Source: CAZELM01 sp964512995 (GTDB lineage: Bacteria > CSSED10-310). Taken from it: a DNA stretch of 64,000 nucleotides. The stretch covers positions 34,240-98,239 of the forward strand of contig CAZELM010000010.1 in assembly GCA_964512995.1 (NCBI GenBank). The letters run 5' to 3'. Below the pieces are notes generated by a model. It had not been told where the DNA came from and did not search any database. It worked only from the letters and a program-made list of their open reading frames with translations. The position numbers and the translations under genes are program-made. Shown piece after piece: positions 18,801-26,610 of the stretch (positions within the stretch are counted from its first letter, which is position 1; each line of letters begins with the position of its first letter).

Positions 18801-19515
18801 AAAAATGCTCAAGGAGACCCGTTATAACGCGGCGGGAGAAATTGTCGCACAGATAGGTGGTGATGTGAAACATGTCTTGCAGGGATTGGAGTCCAGTCGA
18901 AAAGCGATCGACAGCGCTCTGAAAATCCGGAACATGGAACGGGTGTATCACGGGTGGTTACTGATGAGCCGCCAGATCTGGCAATTATACCAGGTAACCC
19001 TTAATATCCTTGATTATCCCAAGGAAACTCCCAAATTTTTCTTCCCGGAAGATCTGAATAAAATCACAAGACAGATTATCGATCAAATCAAATCCATGAC
19101 ATTCAGTCGGAAGATTTCCCTTCACTTCGAGCCGTGTCTGGAACTGGGAGATGTCTATATCAATCGGGTGGCGATCGCCCGAACGATCTCCAATCTGCTC
19201 GCATTGGCTGTAGATGCCTGCTGGAATACGCCAAAACCGGAAATAACCGTAACACTTAATAAATGTCTGGGATCAGATGACCGCTATGAAATTGTGATTC
19301 TTCACAATGGTCCCAAACTGCCGACGATTGAGTTGTCCAAGGAGATGCGCTTGGATTTGGCGGATTCAGGATTCCATGGCGCGGGTTTGATCCTTTCGAG
19401 TCTTCAAAAAACGATTCAGGCACATGATGGGTTGTTGTATATCGAAGGGAGCCATAAGAAAACGTCGTACAGTGCGTTTCGAATCGATTTACCGCGCTTC
19501 CCATCCCGGAAATGA
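15859..19515 (+). CDS. Large membrane sensor with HAMP, GAF and PAS domains and a degenerate kinase core
   Basis: A 1218-residue protein. Membrane segments at about 10-30 and 325-345 enclose a Cache-like extracytoplasmic sensor; a HAMP linker (about 345-395) leads to GAF (410-560), PAS (565-685, with a CxxC pair), PAS (690-810) and GAF (815-975). The C-terminal 230 residues align with a histidine kinase family having an AHGIKN-type phosphoacceptor motif, but here it reads GGDVKH: the histidine position is G1001. The N-box lacks its metal-binding Asn (L1116 in NLLALAVD), and the G1 box is HNGPKL. It is therefore likely a pseudokinase or scaffold. GTG start with AAGGAG 12 nt upstream. Its 3' end overlaps the convergent coaBC gene by 27 bp. 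Confidence 0.85.
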   Translation: MLFNPKNILHLRILGILLSSGSIAILVICGFWYQSESISQRRQIEDKLRSTVTITGNSLKTIIQRQIRTAQIISHSVSLRSYIIKIGQEKVKLPANEVWDELHFIDQHWDSLPVTDLEVSQVCESLESRYLKDTVSQSEGIIEWIEVTDVFGAVRIASSRPERFLVFEEPWWQKSLMVYPDMVHQRHIIQDKGSEILYWDLCLPLRNDDGIDAVGVIRIRLRLDLIFKLSIDDAMIAGVSTLILADQQIRYPSLSNELDLPRNKLQKTLANPRRIIYDPQTKLLISSMEMSKLVDNVMPYINWMVAVYQYYPPDYSVENPIFKKALAIGLLGIIILLILSIILTKWITDPLAVLIQSADKMAKGQFDVRVPEIGKGEIWLLSRFINTMAEKLRETRNKIHKLHRERTGILKAISDYTLESSLKWDSKEIADILLRVSGPILSADAGIIVRRDSNHEVETLASFGLDERQKKLLTPFLSEVITEKRLFFAWQHPEFKSLWDHGMQVFMMLPIQDHETVWGTIYFLFMQAPDYDLESESMMELLASQAAINFSRAKLHNELVHQKNFIEGILSGIPSLICTIDEAMKITWHNQQLPPSLLIEDGMSLVGSHCCSSLRNRSSTCPDCPVKMTFEDREPHQIIQRWMLKNGQFRWVQASSYPIQNKTGNVTSVILIAMDVTQKMEEESAYRRFSRAIESIGEAVIITDIDGRIVFVNPSFTEIFGFKIEQVLEQSIKLIFPPDTIDLQTHILSRTRSGKGWREEMELLDHYGRKIQVSLTCSVVKDANEFPIGLVFTCFDLTSRIKREKQLIRQYRELELLNRISSILNDNFIIDEMIKKVLIKICEFSDTQSGLAILFEEEGESEHSNRRPQIVIDRKLPTYLLKYIEEIRYGRFSTAYEKSTQFRQPTIFNDLENCDMPEIKLVARIGFKSLEIIPIRSSESTLGFIVIFSQNAFHFKPENIELFQSLANQVGIAIHNRLLQQKMLKETRYNAAGEIVAQIGGDVKHVLQGLESSRKAIDSALKIRNMERVYHGWLLMSRQIWQLYQVTLNILDYPKETPKFFFPEDLNKITRQIIDQIKSMTFSRKISLHFEPCLELGDVYINRVAIARTISNLLALAVDACWNTPKPEITVTLNKCLGSDDRYEIVILHNGPKLPTIELSKEMRLDLADSGFHGAGLILSSLQKTIQAHDGLLYIEGSHKKTSYSAFRIDLPRFPSRK

Positions 19516-20766
19516 AGCGAAGGAATCGGCAATATGATCCCAGATTTTTTCCGACATTTCTCGCTTTGAGTGGAGTGGTAACGGAGTGGTATGTCCATCC
19601 GGATGTATCATGAACCCCGCGTTCGTAGGGGATTCAAATCCGGTGTCGTGCCGTGACACATCATTGGCGACAATAAAATCCAGCTTTTTTTGCTTCCACT
19701 TCCGTCGCGCTTCCTCAACGATGTTCTCTGTTTCAGCGGCAAATCCGACTATGATCTGATTTTCTCGTCGCCGTTTCAGACTCACATCGGAAAGAATATC
19801 CGTTGTTTGAACTAAATTCAACGTCGTGTTGTTTTGTCCGGATTTTTTCCATTTTTGGGTATAAACGTCGCGAGGGCGCCAGTCTGATACTGCGGCTGCC
19901 ATCACAATGATATCCATATCCGCTGCATGTAATTGTACGGCTTGAAACATTTGGTCCGCGGATTCCACATCGATCCGTCGAACCGCAGCGTGAAGGTCGA
20001 TAGTACAGGATGTCCCGGCGATCAAAATGACATCAGCTCCCCGTTCAACTGCGGCAGCCGCCATCTCGAATCCCATGAGACCGGTGCTTCGATTGGAGAT
20101 AAACCGAACCGGGTCGATTGCTTCTCGGGTCGGTCCGGCGGTTATCAGTACACGCTTACCCTTCAATTCTAGATTCCGGCCCAAGCGTACACCACAAAAG
20201 TCAATGATTTTAACGGGTTCACTCATCCGGCCCCGTCCAATATGGCCACAGGCGGACTCCCCGATTTCCGGCTCGATAATCATGACGCCTCGTGCCGACA
20301 GAGTCTGAAGATTATGCTGGAGAACTGGATTGGCATACATTCGGGGGTTCATGGCTGGAGCGATCACGAGAGGAACATCCGTAGCCATCGCAAATGTGGA
20401 GAGAAAATCATCAGCGATCCCTACTGTAATTTTCCCGATGATATTGGCTGTTGCCGGAGCAATGAGGAGGAGATCGATGAGATCAGCGAGTTCTGTATGT
20501 TGGATACCGGACGGGCTGTGGTGTAGGAATAAATCAGAAATCACGGGTCGTCCAGACAATGCCTGAAAAGTCAAGGGAGTGACAAATTGCTTGGCGTTTT
20601 CAGTCATGATGACCTGAACTTGAGCTCCTTTTTTGATCAACAACCGTGTGATTTCGGCTGATTTATATGCAGCAATCCCCCCGGTAACTCCCAAAGCGAT
20701 CATTTTCCCTTCAAAAATCGATCGCTTTTTTTCAGGATCAGAATGGATCATGTGGGAATCTGTCAT
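19489..20766 (-). CDS. coaBC: Bifunctional phosphopantothenoylcysteine decarboxylase/synthetase CoaBC
   Basis: A 425-residue bifunctional enzyme of coenzyme A synthesis. The N-terminal flavoprotein decarboxylase (CoaC) has GVTGGIAAYKS, catalytic H90, the PAMN motif at 137-140 and the reactive cysteine C173 in SACGHIGRGRM. The C-terminal synthetase (CoaB), from about residue 200, contains LITAGPTREAIDPVRFISN and the KWKK lysine motif. The ATG at 20766 is chosen; a TTG just before it is also possible. It is the last gene of the yicC-remA-gmk-rpoZ-coaBC unit, starting 6 nt after rpoZ. Its 3' end overlaps the convergent sensor gene by 27 bp. Confidence 0.96.
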   Translation of the reverse strand: MTDSHMIHSDPEKKRSIFEGKMIALGVTGGIAAYKSAEITRLLIKKGAQVQVIMTENAKQFVTPLTFQALSGRPVISDLFLHHSPSGIQHTELADLIDLLLIAPATANIIGKITVGIADDFLSTFAMATDVPLVIAPAMNPRMYANPVLQHNLQTLSARGVMIIEPEIGESACGHIGRGRMSEPVKIIDFCGVRLGRNLELKGKRVLITAGPTREAIDPVRFISNRSTGLMGFEMAAAAVERGADVILIAGTSCTIDLHAAVRRIDVESADQMFQAVQLHAADMDIIVMAAAVSDWRPRDVYTQKWKKSGQNNTTLNLVQTTDILSDVSLKRRRENQIIVGFAAETENIVEEARRKWKQKKLDFIVANDVSRHDTGFESPTNAGFMIHPDGHTTPLPLHSKREMSEKIWDHIADSFASFPGWEAR

Positions 20767-20772
20767 CAAACT

Positions 20773-21030
20773 TTAAGACTCCGGTGTTGATTCTGGCGCA
20801 GTTGTCGGTTCTTCCGGGACCGGATCTGATGTATCATTGGATGGCAGCACCATCTCTATTTTTCCCGTGACCAGTTCCTCCAATGCCATTGTTGTCACTT
20901 TGGTCGATTTTCCTTCAAAAAACTGGCCCAATCCTTGTTGGAGTTGTCTGGCACGCTTCGCCGCGATAATGACAACGCGGTGCCTGCTGTCTGTGGAGTT
21001 TAGAAATCGTTCCAAATCAGTTTCTTTCAT
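20773..21030 (-). CDS. rpoZ: RNA polymerase omega subunit
   Basis: An 85-residue protein with the omega core: an N-terminal segment preceding RHRVVIIAAKRARQLQQG, the AAxRARQL motif that contacts the beta-prime C-terminus, then TKVTTMALEELVTGKI. The last 25 residues are Pro/Glu/Thr/Ser-rich and probably disordered. Omega stabilises RNA polymerase assembly. Its start overlaps the end of gmk by 14 nt, and coaBC follows directly. The gmk-rpoZ-coaBC order is widely conserved, which supports the call for this short protein. Confidence 0.93.
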   Translation of the reverse strand: MKETDLERFLNSTDSRHRVVIIAAKRARQLQQGLGQFFEGKSTKVTTMALEELVTGKIEMVLPSNDTSDPVPEEPTTAPESTPES

Positions 21031-21646
21031 GTTCGTCCCCTTCCTGGTAAAAACCCGGATGATCTTCTAAAATAAAACGTTTCGTTTTGCAACGTTCTGA
21101 AATCAGAATTGCTCGAATGCGATCAATCAATTTTTCTAAATCATCATTTAATACGACATATTCAAATCGCCGGTATTCATTCAGTTCACTTCTTGCATTC
21201 CGTAATCGGCGCTGCAGGCTCTCTTCGGATTCTGATCCCCGGTCCCGAAGCCGTTTTTCAAGAATGTGTAAGGAGGGTGGCATGATAAATATCAGTACCG
21301 CATCCGGCAGTTTCAGATTGAGTTGCGCTGCTCCCTGAACATCAATATCCAGAATGACGTCATTTTCTTCGAGCAATTCATCCAGGTCTGTCCGCTTCGT
21401 TCCATAATAAAATCCATGAACGACAGCCCACTCCAAAAATTCTCCTCTGTCAATCATCTCCTTGAAAGCCTCTTCGGTGATGAAATGATAATCCTGGATA
21501 TCAGAACTGCCGGGACGAGGGAGGCGGGTCGTGTAAGAAATGGAATGTTTCACATTGGGAAACCGCGCCAGCAAAGCTTGAATCACGGTTGTTTTGCCTC
21601 CGCCAGAAGGAGCTGTAAGTATTAAACAGATGCCTGTTTGCTTCAT
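21017..21646 (-). CDS. gmk: Guanylate kinase
   Basis: A 209-residue P-loop kinase that phosphorylates GMP (dGMP) with ATP to the diphosphate in the cytoplasm. The P-loop is APSGGGKTT at 12-20; the GMP-binding region SYTTRLPRPG, the DIDVQGAAQL motif and the lid with RLRDRGSESEE follow in order. Length is typical. Its ATG overlaps the remA stop (ATGA), and its own end overlaps rpoZ. Confidence 0.96.
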   Translation of the reverse strand: MKQTGICLILTAPSGGGKTTVIQALLARFPNVKHSISYTTRLPRPGSSDIQDYHFITEEAFKEMIDRGEFLEWAVVHGFYYGTKRTDLDELLEENDVILDIDVQGAAQLNLKLPDAVLIFIMPPSLHILEKRLRDRGSESEESLQRRLRNARSELNEYRRFEYVVLNDDLEKLIDRIRAILISERCKTKRFILEDHPGFYQEGDEHERN

Positions 21647-21900
21647 TCTTGTACCGTCGTCTCCTTCTGAGCGATAATCCGCTGAGCCAGTGTTTCTTCC
21701 TGGATTCCAGACAATACCACATGGCCGGTATCCAACAGGAGTATGGCACGGGTTTTTCTTCCCTGAGTCGCGTCCACCAGATTCCCTCGAGATTTTGCTT
21801 CATCCCGTAATCGTTTCATCGGTGATGATTCCGGATTCAGAATCCCTAAAATACGGTCAATAAAGACATAATTCCCGAAACCAACATTTAAAATTTTCAT
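21643..21900 (-). CDS. RemA/DUF370 family protein
   Basis: An 85-residue protein beginning MKILNVGFGNYVFIDRILGI, which fits the DUF370 (RemA) family. In Bacillus subtilis RemA is a DNA-binding activator of matrix genes; its role outside Firmicutes is unclear, but the gene is commonly placed between yicC and gmk as here. Residues 40-75 contain the conserved DATQGRKTRAILLLDTGHVVLSG region (written as two overlapping parts, DATQGRKTRAI and LLDTGHVVLSG). It begins 10 nt after the yicC stop. Confidence 0.88.
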   Translation of the reverse strand: MKILNVGFGNYVFIDRILGILNPESSPMKRLRDEAKSRGNLVDATQGRKTRAILLLDTGHVVLSGIQEETLAQRIIAQKETTVQE

Positions 21901-21910
21901 GGTCGCCTCA

Positions 21911-22789
21911 TTATTCTATATTTTGTATCTGTTCGCGGATTTTTTCTATCTCGGTTTTGATATCTACTACAAGTTCCGAAATTTCTTTCATGGCACTCTT
22001 GGATCCGATTGTTGAGATTTCCCGATGGAGTTCCTGAACCAGGAAATCACTTTCCTTTCCGATCGGGTTTGATTTGACGAGGAGTCCGGCAATGCGATGG
22101 AGATGGCTCGATAATCGCGTCAATTCCTCCGTAAAATCGGATCTCACAACCAAAAGCAATATTTCTTGCTCCATCCGTTGTTCATCACCTGCCGATCCGC
22201 TCTGATATTTTTTAACCAGATCATTCAATCGTTCCCGGATGACCAGACCCTGCTTGTCTGAATGGCTTCTCAATAAATCAATTTTCTGTTGAATATTCAC
22301 GATTCGAGTCTGCAAATCTGCAACCAGATGAGTCCCTTCCAGCCGTTTTGCTTCGATGAGACGATCGAGAGCGATTTGTATGGCATCCATCAGAATTTGT
22401 TCTAGGATGGAGTCGGATTTTGGATTCGGTATGTTCGTCAGAATATCCGGAAACTTCAGTAATCTCTCGGATGTCATATCATTCGGGATTTGAAACGTCT
22501 CCGCCAGAGAACCAGCAAATTCCATCAGGCTTTCAGCCAATCCTTGTTGAAGCACCAGTTCATTGAACTCCTTAGGTACCGAATAAAAATCGACATATAA
22601 ATCTATTTTACCTCGAGAAATTGCAGTAGCAACTTTTTCTCGCAACATCGCTTCCTTGTTCTGAATGTGTCTGGGTAAGCGTATCTGGAGCTGAAAATAG
22701 CGGTGGTTCAGGGAACGGATCAATATGGACACATCGAATCCCGATCGAGTGATCCGTCCTTCTCCAATTCCTGTCATGCTTAATGCCAT
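21911..22789 (-). CDS. yicC: YicC family endoribonuclease
   Basis: A 292-residue member of the YicC/YloC family, recently shown in E. coli to be an endoribonuclease acting on small RNAs. It has the N-terminal MALSMTGIGEG (family SMTGFG pattern), the SLNHRYFQLQIRLPRH motif and the C-terminal GKESDFLVQELHREISTIGSKS signature. The ATG at 22789 gives the family N-terminus; a GTG two codons earlier is possible. AGGG lies about 8 nt upstream. It heads a five-gene minus-strand unit with a good promoter just upstream. Confidence 0.93.
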   Translation of the reverse strand: MALSMTGIGEGRITRSGFDVSILIRSLNHRYFQLQIRLPRHIQNKEAMLREKVATAISRGKIDLYVDFYSVPKEFNELVLQQGLAESLMEFAGSLAETFQIPNDMTSERLLKFPDILTNIPNPKSDSILEQILMDAIQIALDRLIEAKRLEGTHLVADLQTRIVNIQQKIDLLRSHSDKQGLVIRERLNDLVKKYQSGSAGDEQRMEQEILLLVVRSDFTEELTRLSSHLHRIAGLLVKSNPIGKESDFLVQELHREISTIGSKSAMKEISELVVDIKTEIEKIREQIQNIE

Positions 22790-22834
22790 ATCCACACCCT
22801 TTCACTTATGGAAAAATAAATCGTCTCGAACTGT

Positions 22835-22862
22835 ATGTTATTCAAAGTGACAAACCTGTCAA
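22835..22862 (-). promoter_or_regulatory. Promoter of the yicC-remA-gmk-rpoZ-coaBC unit
   Basis: On the minus strand a perfect TTGACA (22862-22857) is followed after 16 nt by TAACAT (22840-22835), 4/6 to consensus. The start of transcription would fall about 40 nt before the yicC ATG. Confidence 0.6.
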
Positions 22863-22870
22863 GCAAAGGC

Positions 22871-22899
22871 TTGATCATTTTCATTTTATCCAAGATAAT
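22871..22899 (+). promoter_or_regulatory. Promoter of the TPR gene pair
   Basis: TTGATC (22871-22876), 17-nt spacer, then GATAAT (22894-22899, 5/6 match). It lies back-to-back with the yicC promoter and about 40 nt ahead of the first TPR gene. Confidence 0.55.
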
Positions 22900-22939
22900 G
22901 GGGAGGATTGTTGACTTTTAACCTGGAGGATTGAACGAA

Positions 22940-23989
22940 ATGAAAATGAATCGAATAATCATGGTTGTATTATTGTCCGTGGTTTGTTTCCCAGCATCAT
23001 GGGTTCTGGCGAATAAATATGATGATGCTCTTCCATTATACAAACAGAAAGATTATAAGGGCGCTATTACGCTTCTTGAGGATCATTGCAATCAGTATCC
23101 CAAAGATCCCCGAGGGGGTTCTTTGCTGGCGCAATGCTACCTGAAAGAAAAGCAGACAGACAAGGCCATTGAGCGATTGAAAATCGTGCTGGAACATCAT
23201 CCTGAACATGAAGCTTCTCAGTTCTTGATGGGATTTTGCATGGTTGATCAGAAAAAATACAGCGAAGCGGAAAAATATCTGGCCGAAGCCGTTAAGCTGA
23301 AACCGGACGATGGCGATTATCAAGCTCTGTACGGGAGCGTTCTGATGAATCAGAAAAAATACTCCGAGGCGTCACCCGTCCTGGCCAAAGCGGTCAAGTT
23401 GGATCCGAAAAACGCGAAAGCCAATTTCGATTATGGACGGGCATTGATTTTAACCGGTGATTATGAAGCATCCCTTGTTCCATTACAGGCAGCCGCTAAT
23501 GATAATGCCACTAAAAAAGCAGCTCTCTACTACCTGGGTACCGCTCAAATTCAGACCCAAAAGTATAATGAGGCCGTTACTACTCTTTTAGCTGCTTCCA
23601 AGGAAACTCCTGATGATGCCAAGGTGTATTATAATTTAGGGATCGCTTATGAGGGAAAACTCGGTCAGGGAGGTAAAACCCCCGATGATTTCAAACCCCA
23701 GATTGAGGCGTACAAAAAATCAGCAGATCTGGAAAAAAATAACGCCGAGTATTTGGGCCGATTGGGATTATCGTATGAACAGGCAGCACGAACAATTTAT
23801 GAAAAATCCGCGGGTAATGAAGAAATCTCCAAACAAGCACTCTCTCTTTTGGAAAATGCCAAAACCAGTTATAACGCAGCTCTTGCTGCGAATGCATCCA
23901 GTCCCAGCAAAGACCGTGTTGCTGCCATTGACCAGATGATCGAGAACATCAAAAATCCACAGGAAGTGGAAGAAACGGTTTCCCCATAA
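22940..23989 (+). CDS. Secreted/periplasmic TPR-repeat protein (first of two paralogues)
   Basis: A 349-residue protein with a signal peptide ending VLA-NK near residue 25, followed by about seven tetratricopeptide repeats; the first two blocks read DALPLYKQKDYKGAI and AEKYLAEAVKLKPDD. TPRs form a superhelical protein-binding scaffold, here on the outer side of the inner membrane. No enzymatic domain is present and the partner is unknown. Its ATG at 22940 is set by GGAGGA 9 nt upstream, rather than the TTG at 22931. A paralogue follows after 25 nt, probably cotranscribed, and both share the DxxYALYQxKxY-type opening. Confidence 0.85.
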   Translation: MKMNRIIMVVLLSVVCFPASWVLANKYDDALPLYKQKDYKGAITLLEDHCNQYPKDPRGGSLLAQCYLKEKQTDKAIERLKIVLEHHPEHEASQFLMGFCMVDQKKYSEAEKYLAEAVKLKPDDGDYQALYGSVLMNQKKYSEASPVLAKAVKLDPKNAKANFDYGRALILTGDYEASLVPLQAAANDNATKKAALYYLGTAQIQTQKYNEAVTTLLAASKETPDDAKVYYNLGIAYEGKLGQGGKTPDDFKPQIEAYKKSADLEKNNAEYLGRLGLSYEQAARTIYEKSAGNEEISKQALSLLENAKTSYNAALAANASSPSKDRVAAIDQMIENIKNPQEVEETVSP

Positions 23990-24014
23990 GTATATTTCTT
24001 GAAAGGAGCAGTCC

Positions 24015-25160
24015 ATGACTACACTAAAATATTCAGCCGTTATTTTCGTATTGACTCTATCTATGGTGATAGGGACCTCTCTGCACGCAGGATATTATGA
24101 GGATGCTTATGCGGCTTACCAGAATAAAAATTATGAAGAATCCATCAAAATTTTGAATGAGGGTCTTCAAGCCGCTCCCAATGACGAACAACTCGCGATG
24201 TTCGCCGGTCAAGTCTATTATAAAATGAAAGATTTTGACAAAGCAGCCGAAATGTTCCAGAAAACCGTACAACTCGCTCCAGAATTAGATAAAGCCCAAT
24301 ACTATCTCGGAATGTGCTATACGCTTAAAAAAGAAGGCTCCGAAACGAAACCCGCATGGTTCGAGGCGTCTCAGGCTTTTGGTGAAGCTGTAAAATTGAA
24401 ACCAGACGATTTTAGTTATTTGTACAATTATGGTCATTCGTTACTCATGCAAAAAAAATATCAGCAAGCACTGGAACCGCTTCAGAAAGCATATGTCACA
24501 CCCGATGGAGCCAAAGATGCCAAGACCATCACCGATCTGGGATTGGCGTTTCAGATGAACAAAGAAAAGGATAAAGCGGTTGAAATGTATGAAAAAGCCA
24601 TCGAACTCGACCCATCTCAATATTCACCCATCGTGTATCTAGGCAATCTCTATATGGAGAAAGAAGAATATGAGAAGATCAAATCTCTGGGCGAAAAATT
24701 GATCTCCATGAAGCCAGATCTGGGAAAGGGATACGAATATCGAGGCATTGGGCAGTTGAGAACAAAAGAATTTGCCGCTGCTGAAGAAACATTCACCAAA
24801 GCAATCGAATTGGATCCAAAAGATGGAAGTGCCTATTTCCATCGAGGCGTTGCTCGGGAGGGTAAGATTGGCTCTGGCGCTTCCAGCTACTCCGCTCTGA
24901 TCGATGACTACTCCAAAGCCATCGCCATGAACCGAGATGATACACCCTCTGAATGGCACTATCGATTGGGTCATGCCTACGAACTGGAAGCCATGATCTA
25001 TTGGGAGCGAGCGGTCCGGCATGCCGAATCCAGAAGTCAATGTCTGAAATTTTTGAAAAAAGCCCGTGAATCCTATCAGGCCGCCAAAGATTACCCCTCC
25101 GCGGGTAGTTCATTGGGGGGCGTCAATGAGCGAATCCGGCAACTGGAAGTGATCGGGTAA
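24015..25160 (+). CDS. Secreted/periplasmic TPR-repeat protein (second paralogue)
   Basis: A 381-residue protein with a signal peptide (cleavage near LHA-GY at residue 26) and about eight tetratricopeptide repeats, for example AAEMFQKTVQLAPELDKA and AVEMYEKAIELDPSQYS. Its opening resembles the preceding gene, so the pair probably arose by duplication. GAAAGGAG lies 7-8 nt before the ATG. Likely a binding scaffold in the envelope; no partner can be named. It is followed by gmhA after a 28-nt gap, so cotranscription with the heptose genes is possible. Confidence 0.85.
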   Translation: MTTLKYSAVIFVLTLSMVIGTSLHAGYYEDAYAAYQNKNYEESIKILNEGLQAAPNDEQLAMFAGQVYYKMKDFDKAAEMFQKTVQLAPELDKAQYYLGMCYTLKKEGSETKPAWFEASQAFGEAVKLKPDDFSYLYNYGHSLLMQKKYQQALEPLQKAYVTPDGAKDAKTITDLGLAFQMNKEKDKAVEMYEKAIELDPSQYSPIVYLGNLYMEKEEYEKIKSLGEKLISMKPDLGKGYEYRGIGQLRTKEFAAAEETFTKAIELDPKDGSAYFHRGVAREGKIGSGASSYSALIDDYSKAIAMNRDDTPSEWHYRLGHAYELEAMIYWERAVRHAESRSQCLKFLKKARESYQAAKDYPSAGSSLGGVNERIRQLEVIG

Positions 25161-25188
25161 TTGATCTTTCAGGGTAGTGGGTGATGGA

Positions 25189-25803
25189 ATGAATGGAGAT
25201 TTCCAGAGAGATACGTTTTTTCATCAGATTTTTTATGAGAGTATCGACTGCAAACGCCGCTTTTTGGCCGACTGTCATGCACAGATGATCCATATTGCCA
25301 ATCTGATGACGACTCAGTTGACACAAAATAAAAAAATCCTGCTCTTTGGGAATGGAGGCTCAGCCGCCGATGCCCAACACCTAGCAGCCGAATTTGTCAA
25401 CCGGCTGACCCGGCATCGTCCCGCGATTCCAGCGATCGCTTTGACAACAGACTCCTCAGTGATTACCAGTATCGCCAATGATTATGACTTTGATCAGATT
25501 TTCGCCCGGCAAATCGAAGCATTGGGAGAGGAATCTGATATTGCGCTGGGCATCTCTACCAGTGGCAACTCTCCCAATATCATAAAAGCCATTGAAACCG
25601 CCCATCGCCGCAGACTGATCACGATCGGATTTCTCGGTGGCGATGGCGGCCTATTAAAAACAATGATGGACTACACATTGATTGTCCCATCCAAATCCCC
25701 TCAACGCATTCAGGAAACTCACATCACCATTGGACACGCTCTGTGTGAATGGGTGGAACGATCCATGTACAGCCAACCACCTCAATCCCATGGCTCCCGA
25801 TAA
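25189..25803 (+). CDS. gmhA: Phosphoheptose isomerase GmhA
   Basis: A 204-residue SIS-domain isomerase that converts sedoheptulose 7-phosphate to D-glycero-D-manno-heptose 7-phosphate, the first step to ADP-heptose for lipopolysaccharide core or heptosylated glycans. Family motifs: FGNGGSAADAQHLAAEFVNR, LGISTSGNSPNI, the phosphate-binding SANDYDF-like region (IANDYDF) and the C-terminal QETHITIGHALCEWVE with the catalytic histidine. The ATG at 25189 is chosen; a GTG at 25177 would add four residues. The next pathway gene overlaps it by 14 nt. Confidence 0.94.
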   Translation: MNGDFQRDTFFHQIFYESIDCKRRFLADCHAQMIHIANLMTTQLTQNKKILLFGNGGSAADAQHLAAEFVNRLTRHRPAIPAIALTTDSSVITSIANDYDFDQIFARQIEALGEESDIALGISTSGNSPNIIKAIETAHRRRLITIGFLGGDGGLLKTMMDYTLIVPSKSPQRIQETHITIGHALCEWVERSMYSQPPQSHGSR

Positions 25804-26596
25804 TAAGACCGTTCATTTTCCGATTATCATATCCGGACGATTTGAATTTCTGCATCCGCTGAATGTCGTTTACATTTTATACGCACTGGAACAGCACTCC
25901 GGACTACCAACAAAGCCAGTCATGAAACTTCTTCCCGGAAGCGATGACTGGTTCATTCCAGATCTCCAAACCCGAGCTGAATTTCTAAATGACTTCAGAT
26001 TCAGACTGGATATCCAAACTGATACAACACCAACCGGTCACATGTTGATGCCAGTGAGTTTGGACAAAGGCAGTCGCTTGCTGGAGTCCTTTTATAAAGC
26101 AAAGGCAGACACGTCATATTTCAGAAATCCGACGCATCTTATCGAAAAAATTTTTGCGAATTATGGGACAGATGTAAAAATTGTTACAACAAATGGATGC
26201 TTTGATATTCTCCATCCCGGACACCTGAAAACACTCCAATTTGCCAGAAGCCAGGGTGATATCCTGGTCGTTGCCATCAACAGCGATCGTTCAATCCAGC
26301 GATTCAAAGGACCCAGTCGTCCCATCCACCGGGAATCGTTCCGAGGCTCGCTTCTGGCACAATTGCCCTATGTGGATTTCGTAACGGTTTTCGATGAAGA
26401 TACTCCCCTCAATCTGATTGCCGGACTCAAACCTCAGGTTCATGTCAAAGGAGGGTCATTCCTCGATGAACGCGTTCGTGAGGAACGGGAACTCCTGACA
26501 ACGTGGGGAGGGCATCTCATTGCATATCCGATGGTCGGGGAGTTTTCCACGACCCGCATTCTCGAGATTTATAATCCTCATACCTTTCCAATATAG
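25790..26596 (+). CDS. HldE-type heptose-phosphate nucleotidyltransferase with a novel N-terminal domain
   Basis: A 268-residue protein starting inside gmhA (14-nt overlap). Residues from about 128 form an RfaE/HldE C-terminal cytidylyltransferase-fold domain: TNGCFDILHPGH with H142 and H145, VVAINSDRS, and the later LKPQVHVKGGS and EFSTTRILE motifs. It should adenylylate D-glycero-D-manno-heptose 1-phosphate to ADP-heptose. The first ~115 residues are not the usual sugar-kinase domain. They carry SGRFEFLHPLN at 15-25, which lines up position by position with the catalytic loop but has HPLN in place of HPGH, suggesting a degenerate second copy. The rest of that domain was not recognised. Confidence 0.85.
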   Translation: MAPDNKTVHFPIIISGRFEFLHPLNVVYILYALEQHSGLPTKPVMKLLPGSDDWFIPDLQTRAEFLNDFRFRLDIQTDTTPTGHMLMPVSLDKGSRLLESFYKAKADTSYFRNPTHLIEKIFANYGTDVKIVTTNGCFDILHPGHLKTLQFARSQGDILVVAINSDRSIQRFKGPSRPIHRESFRGSLLAQLPYVDFVTVFDEDTPLNLIAGLKPQVHVKGGSFLDERVREERELLTTWGGHLIAYPMVGEFSTTRILEIYNPHTFPI

Positions 26597-26610
26597 TAAG
26601 GAGCAGCCAG

